In this document: one piece after another, positions 13,728 to 19,767 of the stretch | Position numbering within the stretch: the first letter of the stretch is position 1 | How the letters are laid out: each line of letters opens with the position of its first letter | Assembly: GCA_945918815.1 (NCBI GenBank) | Contig: CAMEIU010000010.1 | Coordinates: 1-19,767, forward strand | Length of the DNA stretch: 19,767 bases | Direction: 5' to 3' | DNA from: an uncultured Clostridia bacterium | GTDB taxonomy: Bacteria; Bacillota; Clostridia; Oscillospirales; Oscillospiraceae | Translations under genes and position numbers: made by a program | Notes under the pieces: generated by a model | What the model was told of the DNA's origin: nothing | The model's database searches: none | Seen by the model: the letters and a program-made list of their open reading frames with translations, nothing else

Positions 13728-14489
13728 TCAGGAAAGGAAGTCTGCCGGGTCCGCCGGTTCGCCGTCCAGGTACACCTCAAAGTGCAGATGGGGCGCGTCG
13801 GCCACCTCCAGCAGGGCTGTGCCGCCGATGGTGCCGATGACGTCTCCGGCGGCTACGGTGTCCCCGGCGGCCACAGCGGTGGTCTCCGCCAGGTTGCAGT
13901 AATGGGTGGTATAGCCGCTGTCGTGCTGAATGACGACGGTGGTACCATAATATTCATCGTCATACACGGCGGTGACGGTACCGGCCTGGGCGGCTGCCAC
14001 CGATTGTCCGAGTTCGGCGGCCAGGTCCACGCCGTTGTGGACCCGCCAATCCTGGGTGGTGGCGTTATAGGTCAGGTGGTCCATGGCATAATCCTGCACA
14101 ATGCTGCCGCTGACCGGCTGGACCACCGTCCAGTCCACCGGCTCCTGGACCACGGTCTCCTGGGCCGCGTCTTCCAGGTCGGCTTCCGCCGAAGCGGCGG
14201 CGCTTTCATTCTGGGCAGCGTCCGCTGCCGCGCCGGTTTCCGTGGATGGGATTCCGGCGTTGGATTGCGCACTGGATTTGGAAGTCTCCGGTTCCGGCTC
14301 TGTGATGGTGACAGGCACGGACAGGGCCTCCTGCTGGGTGGAACGATTCTGCCGAATGGCTGTGGATACGAAAACATAGCCCGAAATTCCCACGGCAATG
14401 ATGCACAGGGACAGGACTATGTAATAGCCCTTCTCCTTCAGCATCCGGCGGAACCGGCCCGGTGATTTGTTTGGTTCGTTGTTTTGCAT
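13728..14489 (-). CDS. spoIIQ: LytM/M23 peptidase-fold membrane protein, probably SpoIIQ
   Basis: A 253-aa protein with a short basic cytosolic N-terminus, one transmembrane helix (about 22-45, YYIVLSLCIIAVGISGYVFV), a long Ala/Glu/Ser-rich linker (about 46-118) and a LytM domain (about 119-253). Zinc-site residues look complete: HNGVD (H151, D155), THY (H196) and HLHFEV (H234, H236). In endospore formers SpoIIQ is made in the forespore and joins mother-cell SpoIIIAH across the two membranes. B. subtilis SpoIIQ lacks the first zinc His, while clostridial ones often keep it. The ATG at 14489 has GGAGG eight bases upstream; a GTG at 14498 overlaps that site. A general cell-wall endopeptidase is the alternative. 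Confidence 0.72.
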   Translation of the reverse strand: MQNNEPNKSPGRFRRMLKEKGYYIVLSLCIIAVGISGYVFVSTAIRQNRSTQQEALSVPVTITEPEPETSKSSAQSNAGIPSTETGAAADAAQNESAAASAEADLEDAAQETVVQEPVDWTVVQPVSGSIVQDYAMDHLTYNATTQDWRVHNGVDLAAELGQSVAAAQAGTVTAVYDDEYYGTTVVIQHDSGYTTHYCNLAETTAVAAGDTVAAGDVIGTIGGTALLEVADAPHLHFEVYLDGEPADPADFLS

Positions 14490-14568
14490 GTTTTGCACCT
14501 CCGAGGCTAGTATGGGCAGCCGGAGGAAGGATTATACAATCAAGGGAAAAATTTTTAGCAGGAAAAGA

Positions 14569-14746
14569 GAAATTGGGAGTTGACGATCGAGCAACGCCTA
14601 TGTAGGGCGCGGCGACCCGACGCGCCGTTTGGCAGTTGGGTCCTGGACGCAGCTGCCTGCATACGGCACGTCCAGTGGCCGTGCCCTACAGTGTAGGTGC
14701 CATGCCTTGCACCAGCATCATGCATACATCACAAATCCCAATCTCC
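14569..14746. repeat. MITE-like inverted-repeat element, copy C
   Basis: Left end GAAATTGGGAGTTG (14569-14582) and right end CAAATCCCAATCTC (14732-14745) are imperfect inverted repeats. The interior block 14612-14690 is almost the same as 7694-7772, and TGTAGGGC / GCCCTACA is again present. About 48 bases found in copy B are missing between the first TGTAGGGC and the shared block. Confidence 0.78.
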
Positions 14747-14756
14747 CTGTCTATGC

Positions 14757-14801
14757 AAAACGCAGCAGCCCCCGGCTTTGGTTGGGCCGGGGGCTGCTGC
14801 G
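14757..14801 (-). terminator. Strong intrinsic terminator of the HPr-like gene
   Basis: A perfect 16-bp stem, CGCAGCAGCCCCCGGC (14761-14776) and its complement (14786-14801), with a nine-base loop. On the minus strand it is followed by TTTT, 24 bases past the stop codon. Confidence 0.88.
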
Positions 14802-14824
14802 TTGTTTGGATCCGATACTATATT

Positions 14825-15091
14825 TTATTTATAAATTTCACACTTCATATTGGAGGGGAAAAACTCCATGGTCTCGCCGATGCCGGCAATGCGCTTATGG
14901 AAGGCCATGCTCTCGGAGACGACCAGAACAGGCTTGGAGAAGTCCAGGGCAAACAGTCCGATGAAGCTCTTGGCGTCCACAATGACGCTGCCATCTTCCG
15001 AGTGCAGGCCCACTTCGTCCTGGCACTGCGTCGCCAGATACTGGATCTTCTGCAGTTCTTCAATGTTGTGGAAGTGTTTCTTGGTAACCAT
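14825..15091 (-). CDS. HPr-like protein without the active-site histidine
   Basis: An 88-aa protein with the layout of the PTS phosphocarrier HPr. DAKSFIGLFALDFSKPVLVVSES (39-61) matches the HPr segment around the regulatory serine (S42 in KSFIGL equals Ser46 in KSIMGV). The catalytic motif GIHARPA near residue 15 is absent: the N-terminal part reads EELQKIQYLATQCQDEVGLH. It therefore cannot relay phosphate from enzyme I in the usual way and may be a regulatory, Crh-like protein (inference). The ATG at 15091 follows AAAGGAG at seven bases. It has its own strong promoter and terminator, so it is a single-gene unit. Confidence 0.75.
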   Translation of the reverse strand: MVTKKHFHNIEELQKIQYLATQCQDEVGLHSEDGSVIVDAKSFIGLFALDFSKPVLVVSESMAFHKRIAGIGETMEFFPSNMKCEIYK

Positions 15092-15160
15092 AAAAAAGCT
15101 CCTTTCAAGTCTCGGTAACCTTTTACCGATAAATCTTTATTGATTTCTCTTTACAGCCAC

Positions 15161-15189
15161 AGAATACTCCCATTTGTTTGATTTGTCAA
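15161..15189 (-). promoter_or_regulatory. Sigma-A promoter of the HPr-like gene
   Basis: On the minus strand TTGACA (15189-15184), a 17-base spacer and TATTCT (15166-15161). The leader of about 60 nt contains a small hairpin CGGTAA/TTACCG (15113-15128) just before the ribosome binding site. Confidence 0.85.
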
Positions 15190-15296
15190 TACGCTTATTT
15201 CATTTTTGTTTAATTTGCACATAGTTTTTTGCTTGACAGCGCGTCAAAGCCTCCCTTGGGGCGCTGCCGCGCCGGTTCATCGGTTTCCGCGCCCCT

Positions 15297-15875
15297 CTAT
15301 CCCAGCGGTCCTGTGGTCCCTGTGGGTTTGGGACACAAGTCCATGGTCTGAATCGGGTCCTCCTCGGTCAGCAGCAGCGGAATGTCGCCGCCGGGGCCGT
15401 GAAGCACATAGGCGCCCAGAGGCAGCTGGGAAAACACGCAGACCGAAGCGTCTCCGTCCCGGCGCAGGAGTGGAACGGCCTCGTCGGCGGTCTCCCCTTC
15501 CAGAGTCCACTGCCACGGTCCCGCATAGCGGACCGACAGCTGCCCCAGGGTCCGGCCGCCCAGATGGAGAATCTCTCCATCGCTCCAGCCGTCGCCGGAG
15601 ACCTGGCCCACAGAGGCGTTGGTCCGCAGGGTGAATTCCGCGGACCAACGTCCGGCCTGCACACGATACGTTCCCGCCGCCAAAGGCCCGGCCACGGCCT
15701 GTCCCTTTTGGTCAAAGGTCAAGACCTGGAGCAGCGTTCCCTCCATATCGTACAACGAGCCTCCGGCGGCATTGGCGCAGATCAGCACCCTGGCCCGCTC
15801 CATCCGGGACGCGGCCGTGACGGTCAGCAAAAGCGGGACGGCAAGCAGGGCAAGAAAAAGACGTTTCCAATTCAT
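15297..15875 (-). CDS. Small secreted protein of unknown function
   Basis: A 192-aa protein I do not recognise as a named family. It has a signal peptide (1 to about 22, RLFLALLAVPLLLTVTAA) with no lipobox cysteine. The mature part is beta-rich. Two stretches, SLYDMEGTLLQVLTFDQKG to LAAGTYRVQ (40-73) and later FSQLPLGAYVLHG, recall prealbumin-like (SpaA/Cna-B type) repeats in surface proteins; that likeness is weak. There is no LPXTG anchor. The ATG at 15875 follows AAAGGAGG. It is transcribed away from the GH3-like gene, and the 148 bases between the two starts may hold shared control sites. Confidence 0.65.
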   Translation of the reverse strand: MNWKRLFLALLAVPLLLTVTAASRMERARVLICANAAGGSLYDMEGTLLQVLTFDQKGQAVAGPLAAGTYRVQAGRWSAEFTLRTNASVGQVSGDGWSDGEILHLGGRTLGQLSVRYAGPWQWTLEGETADEAVPLLRRDGDASVCVFSQLPLGAYVLHGPGGDIPLLLTEEDPIQTMDLCPKPTGTTGPLG

Positions 15876-15962
15876 ATCATATTCCTCCTTTGCAGTCCTT
15901 TCATCCTACGCCTGCCCGCCTGTTGGGTTCCCAAGAACCCTGTCGCGAAGAAAATTTCCGCC

Positions 15963-15991
15963 TTTTCAGACAGAAAAAAATATGATATGAT
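15963..15991 (+). promoter_or_regulatory. Probable sigma-A promoter of the GH3-like gene
   Basis: TTTTCA (15963-15968), a 17-base spacer and TATGAT (15986-15991), about 30 bases before the ATG. TATGAT occurs twice in overlap (15981 and 15986). Confidence 0.5.
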
Positions 15992-16023
15992 ACAGGGAAA
16001 GAATACTGCAAGGAGAACTTGTT

Positions 16024-18120
16024 ATGGAATATACGCCGCGTATGACGGAAAATCTGTTGGCGGCCCGCGCCGCCGCAGCAGGCAGCATGGTGCTGCTGAA
16101 AAATGTGGGGCAGACGCTGCCCCTGCGTCCGGCCGGTTCGGAGCCGCTGCCGGTGGCCGTGTTCGGCATGGGACAGCTGGACACCGCCCTGTGCTGCCAG
16201 GAATTTCAGACCTATCGGACTGTCAACATTCTCGACGGTCTGTGTGCCTCCCAGCTGGTGACGCCCGACGGCCTGCTGGCCCACAAGTACCGCAACTGGC
16301 GGCTCCATCACCCGGCCGCGGACTTCCCCTGGAACACCCTGTCCATGGAGGAGCTGGCGGACAACAACGCCGCCGCCATTGTGGTCCTGTCCCGGACCGA
16401 GGACGCCTATGATCCCATCGTCAACAACGACGAGCGGGCCATGGTGGAGGCTGTATCCAAGGCCTTTTCCCGGACAGTCCTGGTGCTGAACACCCCCGGC
16501 TACATGGAAATCGCCCCGGTTGCCCCGTTCTGCGGCGCCATCGTCTACATGGGCATTCCCGGTCAGGAGGGCGGCGCGGCCCTGGCGGACCTGCTGACGG
16601 GCCAGGCCATGTTCCTGGGCCATCTGACCCAGAGCTGGCCCCGCCGCCGGGCAGACTTCACCGTGGCCAACCAGGCCGCCGACATCTACAGCGGCTACCG
16701 CTATTTCGACTCCTTCGGTACGGAGCTGCTCTACGACTTCGGTCACGGCCTGACCTACGGCGCGGCGGAGCTGACCGCCGTCTCCGTGGCCGTGGATGGG
16801 ACCGAGCTGGTGGTGACCGCTGAGGTGACCAACACCGGCGAAACCTGGCCCGTGTCCCAGGTGGTGCAGGTCTACGCATCCCGGCCTCAGGGGCGGCTGC
16901 CACAGCCGAAGTACGTCTTCCAGGGCTTCGCCCGGACCAAGGTTCTGGATCCCGGCGAGGCTGGAACCGTGACCATCCGATTCGGTCTGACGGAGCTGTC
17001 CACCTTCTCCGAGGACGCTTCGGCCTTCCTGCTGGAGGCTGGCTATTACGATATCCGCGTGGGCTTCTCCGCCCGGTCGGCCATGATCGCCGGTTCCGTC
17101 AAGCTGACCCGGGACCAGGTGGTGCAGCCGGTGCTGCCCATGGACATGCCCCGGACGGAAATCCGTCCCGCCGGTCTGCCCTACACCTATCCCGGCGAGG
17201 ATCAGGAACGGGAGCAGGCCCGGAAGCGGGCCATCCGGCTGTCCAGCTGGAATCTGCCCCGGGCCTCCCTGCGCCGTCCCAAGGCCCCCCAGCTCTGCCG
17301 TCCCGCGGACCACGACGTCCGGCTGGAGGACGTGAAGCACGGCTTTGCCAGCCTCTATGAGCTGACCGCCGCCCTGGAGGACCACGACCTTCGGACCCTG
17401 GTCATGGAATTCGGTTTCTGCCCCACCGCCGTCCGCGGCGCATTGGGCGGCTCCGCCGACCTCCGGGAGCGGTACGGCATTCCGCCCCTGACCATTGCGG
17501 CGGGCGCCGACGGCCTGCTGCTGGACAAGGACCTGCGGGACCCGGAGACGGACGAGGTTGAGGGCCATCAATACTGCACGGCCTTCCCCGCCGCCAGCCT
17601 TCTGTCCTGCGCCTGGGATCTGGAGCTGACTGCCTCCGTAGGCGCGGCCATCGGCCGGGAATTGAAGGAATACGGCGTAGATCTGTGGCTGGCCCCCGGC
17701 ACGGACGTGCTCCGTGGCCCCAGCCAGCGCCACGCCAGCCGCTGCTGGTCCGAGGACCCGGTGCTCTGCGGCCTCCACACGGTGGCCATGGCCCGGGGCG
17801 TGGGCCGGTCCGCTGCGGCAGTGCTGCGGTCCGTATCCATGGAGCATCAGACGGAGGCCACCCAGCGGGCCTATCAGGATCTCTACGGTCTGGGCTTCGC
17901 CATCGCCGCCCGCTCCGCCAAGGCGGTGCTGATTCCCAACCAGCGGCTCAACGGCCAGGCCTGCGGCGAGGACACGGCCTTGTCCAAGGCCCTGATTCAC
18001 GAATGGAAGTTCCAGGGCATGTTCCTCTCCGACGACGAACGCTTCGCCGAAGAGCCGGACCGCCTCCAGCTGGAACAGGCCGCATTGAAGATTTTGAAAT
18101 TCGCGCTGACGAGAATCTAA
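16024..18120 (+). CDS. GH3-like protein with inverted domain order and eroded catalytic site
   Basis: A 698-aa protein related to glycoside hydrolase family 3. The domain usually found second comes first (about 1-246: AAAAGSMVLLKN, IVVLSRTEDAYD, GIPGQEGG, GYRYFDSFGTELLYDFGHGL). A fibronectin III-like domain follows (about 250-360), then a linker. The TIM-barrel domain is last (about 440-698: IAAGADGLLLD, FPAASLLSCAWDLELTASVG, LWLAPGTDVLRG, SEDPVLCG). Inverted order is known in rumen GH3 beta-glucosidases. Here the KHF substrate-binding motif is replaced by LRSVSMEHQ (about 601-609) and the RNPLCGR-like loop by RGPSQRHASR. The nucleophile motif SDW reads SDD (669-671), and the protein ends about 27 residues later, so the barrel is short. 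The ATG follows AAGGAG. It is probably cytosolic, with no signal peptide. Confidence 0.82.
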   Translation: MEYTPRMTENLLAARAAAAGSMVLLKNVGQTLPLRPAGSEPLPVAVFGMGQLDTALCCQEFQTYRTVNILDGLCASQLVTPDGLLAHKYRNWRLHHPAADFPWNTLSMEELADNNAAAIVVLSRTEDAYDPIVNNDERAMVEAVSKAFSRTVLVLNTPGYMEIAPVAPFCGAIVYMGIPGQEGGAALADLLTGQAMFLGHLTQSWPRRRADFTVANQAADIYSGYRYFDSFGTELLYDFGHGLTYGAAELTAVSVAVDGTELVVTAEVTNTGETWPVSQVVQVYASRPQGRLPQPKYVFQGFARTKVLDPGEAGTVTIRFGLTELSTFSEDASAFLLEAGYYDIRVGFSARSAMIAGSVKLTRDQVVQPVLPMDMPRTEIRPAGLPYTYPGEDQEREQARKRAIRLSSWNLPRASLRRPKAPQLCRPADHDVRLEDVKHGFASLYELTAALEDHDLRTLVMEFGFCPTAVRGALGGSADLRERYGIPPLTIAAGADGLLLDKDLRDPETDEVEGHQYCTAFPAASLLSCAWDLELTASVGAAIGRELKEYGVDLWLAPGTDVLRGPSQRHASRCWSEDPVLCGLHTVAMARGVGRSAAAVLRSVSMEHQTEATQRAYQDLYGLGFAIAARSAKAVLIPNQRLNGQACGEDTALSKALIHEWKFQGMFLSDDERFAEEPDRLQLEQAALKILKFALTRI

Positions 18121-18127
18121 AGGAAAT

Positions 18128-18269
18128 GGGGCTGTTAAGAAAGTCTGTCATTGCGAGCCAGTGCGCACACTGGCGTGGCAATCCGTTCCTTTTTTGACCG
18201 TAAATTCGACACTTTTTCCATCAAAAAGTTTGTGGTCAAAACGAGAACGCAGATTTTCTTAACAGCCCC
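18128..18269. repeat. 142-bp nested palindromic element
   Basis: Ends GGGGCTGTTAAGAAA (18128-18142) and TTTCTTAACAGCCCC (18255-18269) are a perfect 15-bp inverted repeat. Inside are two hairpins. One is ATTGC...GCCAGTG-CGCA-CACTGGC...GCAAT (18150-18182), a variant of the widespread ATTGCGAG/CGTGGCAAT repeat. The other is TTTTGACC...ACTTTTT/AAAAAGT...GGTCAAAA (18192-18241). It fills the gap between the convergent GH3-like and ttcA genes and may stop transcription in both directions. Confidence 0.82.
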
Positions 18270-18282
18270 TGCGTTTTATCCT

Positions 18283-19029
18283 TTAAATCTCTTCCTTATT
18301 CCGAATTCTATCGTGCTTCTCCGGGCCCCATTCCGGCAGGGGCAGCCGCTGCATGGCGCCGAAGATTTTGGTCTTCACGTCCGGGTACGTCTTCTGAAGC
18401 TGGGCCAGCAGGTCCTTGACCTCCTGCCGCTTGGTGGATTTGTCCGCCGGGCAGGTGTTGTGGACCACTGGCAGATTCATCCGCTGGGCGAAGTTCTCCA
18501 CGGCCTTTTCGCCGATGTAGAGCATGGGTCGGATCTGGGTCACACCGGTGCGGCTGAGATAGGTCACCGGCTGGAAGCAGCTCAGGCGGCCCTCATAGAG
18601 CAGAGAGAGCAGGAAGGTCTCCACGGCGTCGTCATAGTGGTGTCCCAACGCCACCTTGTTGAAGCCGTTTGCCAGCAAAGCGTCGTTGAGGGCCCCACGG
18701 CGCATTTTGGCGCACATGGAACAGGGGTTCTTTTCCTTTCGGATGTCGAAGATGATGGGACCGATCTCTGTATGGATGCAGGAATAGGGCACCTCCAGGG
18801 AACGGCACAGGTCCTCCACCGGCGTAAAATCCATGCCGCCCAGGCCCATGTCGATGGTGACGGCTTCCAGGTCGAAATGCTTCGGATAGTATTTCCGAAG
18901 CTCCGCCAGAAGGACCAGAAGGGTCAAAGAATCCTTGCCGCCGGAGACGCCCACGGCGATCCGGTCCCCTTCCTCAATCATATGATAGTCGTCTGCACAG
19001 CGGCGGACCAGGCCTGTGAGATGCTGCAT
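18283..19029 (-). CDS. ttcA: TtcA-type tRNA thiolation enzyme
   Basis: A 248-aa PP-loop ATPase. The nucleotide-binding motif is SGGKDSL (29-35). Cysteines C103 and C106 (NPCSMCAKMRRG) together with C193 (HNTCPADKSTKR) fit the three-cysteine [4Fe-4S] site of TtcA, which thiolates C32 of tRNA. KVALGHHYDDAVETFLLSLLYEG (125-147) and QIRPML are also family features. The second CxxC of E. coli TtcA is reduced to a single Cys, which is enough for three-Cys ligation. The ATG at 19029 follows GAGG at seven bases; an upstream extension of 21 codons has no ribosome binding site. Other members of the TtcA/Ncs6 superfamily remain possible. Confidence 0.85.
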   Translation of the reverse strand: MQHLTGLVRRCADDYHMIEEGDRIAVGVSGGKDSLTLLVLLAELRKYYPKHFDLEAVTIDMGLGGMDFTPVEDLCRSLEVPYSCIHTEIGPIIFDIRKEKNPCSMCAKMRRGALNDALLANGFNKVALGHHYDDAVETFLLSLLYEGRLSCFQPVTYLSRTGVTQIRPMLYIGEKAVENFAQRMNLPVVHNTCPADKSTKRQEVKDLLAQLQKTYPDVKTKIFGAMQRLPLPEWGPEKHDRIRNKEEI

Positions 19030-19153
19030 AAAAAGTCCTCTTTTCCGGGATGTAGTAATAAAATTGCCTTGCGAGCATTTAAGAGCATTCAAGAGAAAAA
19101 CGAAGGAATCGGAAGATCGCTCCGTGCAAAATTAATTTTTGCAAAAAATGTGG

Positions 19154-19182
19154 TTGACATTGATTTTTCTCTGTGATATAAA
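19154..19182 (+). promoter_or_regulatory. Strong sigma-A promoter of rplM-rpsI
   Basis: TTGACA (19154-19159), a 17-base spacer and TATAAA (19177-19182). Immediately upstream is an AT-rich near-palindrome, TGCAAAATTAATTTTTGCA (19125-19143), which could act as an UP element. Confidence 0.88.
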
Positions 19183-19188
19183 GAGAAA

Positions 19189-19269
19189 GCGCGTTTGAGA
19201 ATATTGTAAACGCGCCTGCATGATTTGTCAAAATTTTTTATACGGAGAGCAGCGCCTCTCCAATGGAGG
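19189..19269 (+). promoter_or_regulatory. rplM leader with competing hairpins
   Basis: Hairpin 1 is GCGCGTTT / AAACGCGC (19189-19196, 19208-19215). Hairpin 2 is GGAGAG / CTCTCC (19244-19249, 19256-19261). The CTCC of hairpin 2 can instead pair with GGAG of the rplM ribosome binding site (19258-19261 with 19265-19268, loop AAT). An L13 leader family is known in Firmicutes; I cannot confirm that this one belongs to it. Confidence 0.5.
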
Positions 19270-19277
19270 AAATAAAC

Positions 19278-19709
19278 ATGTCCACTACAATGGCCAAGAA
19301 GGAGACCGTCCAGAGAAAATGGTACGTTCTCGACGCAGCCGGCAAGCCCCTGGGCCGCACCGCTGCCACTGCCGCCAAACTGCTGCGCGGCAAGCATAAG
19401 CCCGATTTCACCCCTAACGTTGACTGCGGCGATTTCGTCATCGTCGTCAACGTGGACAAGGCCATCCTCACCGGCAAGAAGGGTGAGCAGAAGCTGTACC
19501 AGCATCACACCGGCTGGATTGGCAATCTGAAGGAAGTCAAGTACCGCATCCTGATGGAAGAGCGTCCTGAGTTCGCCATGGAGCTGGCCGTCAAGGGCAT
19601 GCTGCCCAAGAACTCTCTGGGCCGCGCCGCTCTGACCCGTCTGAAGCTGTACAAGGGCGCCGAGCACAACAACGCTGCACAGAAGCCCGAAGCATGGACT
19701 TTGGACTAA
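19278..19709 (+). CDS. rplM: 50S ribosomal protein L13
   Basis: A 143-aa large-subunit protein, the usual length. Typical features are KWYVLDAAGKPLGRTAATAA (residues 14-33), LRGKHKPDFTPNVDCGDFV, VNVDKAILTGKK, YQHHTGWIG, and VKGMLPKNSLGRA near the end. The ATG at 19278 has GGAGG eight bases upstream; an in-frame ATG at 19263 overlaps that site and is rejected. It heads the rplM-rpsI operon behind a strong promoter. Confidence 0.97.
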   Translation: MSTTMAKKETVQRKWYVLDAAGKPLGRTAATAAKLLRGKHKPDFTPNVDCGDFVIVVNVDKAILTGKKGEQKLYQHHTGWIGNLKEVKYRILMEERPEFAMELAVKGMLPKNSLGRAALTRLKLYKGAEHNNAAQKPEAWTLD

Positions 19710-19726
19710 TCAGGAGGTAACAGACT

Positions 19727-19767
19727 ATGTACGAGAGCAAGAGACAGTATCAGTACGGCACCGGCCG
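19727..19767 (+). CDS. rpsI: 30S ribosomal protein S9, start only
   Basis: Thirteen codons are visible, ending QYQYGTGR, which is the conserved opening of S9 (YGTGRRK in the family). The ATG lies 17 bases after the rplM stop, with AGGAGG upstream, in the standard rplM-rpsI order. The gene continues past the right edge. Confidence 0.9.
   Translation, partial: MYESKRQYQYGTG

Larger units (their letters stand above)
14490..14824. other. Intergenic region with repeat copy C and a terminator
   Basis: No gene. On the minus strand a TATAAT (14536-14531) lies upstream of the SpoIIQ-like gene without a convincing -35 box. The MITE-like copy C fills 14569-14746 and a strong terminator occupies 14757-14801. 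Confidence 0.6.

Noticed and set aside
15901..18000. A 699-codon open frame on the minus strand opposite the GH3-like gene
   Set aside because: Its translation is low-complexity (Gly, His, Val, Gln rich) and matches no family. It is a mirror effect of GC-rich codon use in the real plus-strand gene and has no ribosome binding site.
19030..19150. Promoter of ttcA on the minus strand
   Set aside because: AT-rich sequence is present but I found no pair of boxes with correct spacing that I would defend.

Overview
The window looks like an ordinary chromosomal segment of a GC-rich, anaerobic, spore-forming Clostridia bacterium. An Oscillospiraceae-type gut commensal is my inference. The basis is: strong AGGAGG-type ribosome binding sites and sigma-A promoters; the Firmicutes holB-ricT gene pair; a SpoIIQ-like protein; an HPr-like protein; rubredoxin, ferredoxin and radical-SAM proteins suited to anaerobic life; and many small fold-back repeats. 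I see no phage, plasmid, transposase, CRISPR, rRNA or tRNA.

Left part (1-7560), all on the minus strand. From right to left: holB (DNA polymerase III delta prime), ricT (PSP1/YaaT), then a lipoate cassette. The cassette is a divergent lipoate ligase, a free-standing 79-aa E2-type lipoyl domain, lipoyl synthase (lipA) and a second lipoate ligase. All six genes are close-packed or overlapping and probably share one extended -10 promoter upstream of holB. Further left are a flavin reductase-rubredoxin fusion, rpsO, and the 5' end of pnp. rpsO has a folded leader and pnp has a long leader hairpin; both look like post-transcriptional control sites.

Middle part (7600-13450). A plus-strand pair encodes a DUF362 double-[4Fe-4S] protein and an XRE-type regulator, behind a consensus promoter. 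A minus-strand pair encodes a MocR-type GntR/aminotransferase regulator and a Nudix hydrolase, coupled by a 4-base ATGA overlap. A DUF2207 membrane protein follows.

Right part (13450-19767). Here lie a SpoIIQ-like LytM protein, an HPr-like protein without the active-site histidine, a small secreted protein, a domain-swapped GH3-like protein that has lost recognisable catalytic motifs, a TtcA-type tRNA thiolase, and the start of the rplM-rpsI operon. The rplM leader can form two mutually exclusive hairpins, one of which covers the ribosome binding site.

The intergenic spaces hold at least four families of non-coding repeats. (1) Elements with AAATTGGGATTTG / CAAATCCCAATTT ends, three copies plus one solo end. 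(2) A GGGCGGCT/AGCCGCCC hairpin repeat, two copies. (3) An ATCC.../...GGAT hairpin repeat, two copies. (4) A 142-bp nested palindrome between the GH3-like gene and ttcA. The strongest candidates for something new are the lipoate cassette with no 2-oxoacid dehydrogenase, the reorganised and probably inactive GH3-like protein, and the r-protein leader structures.
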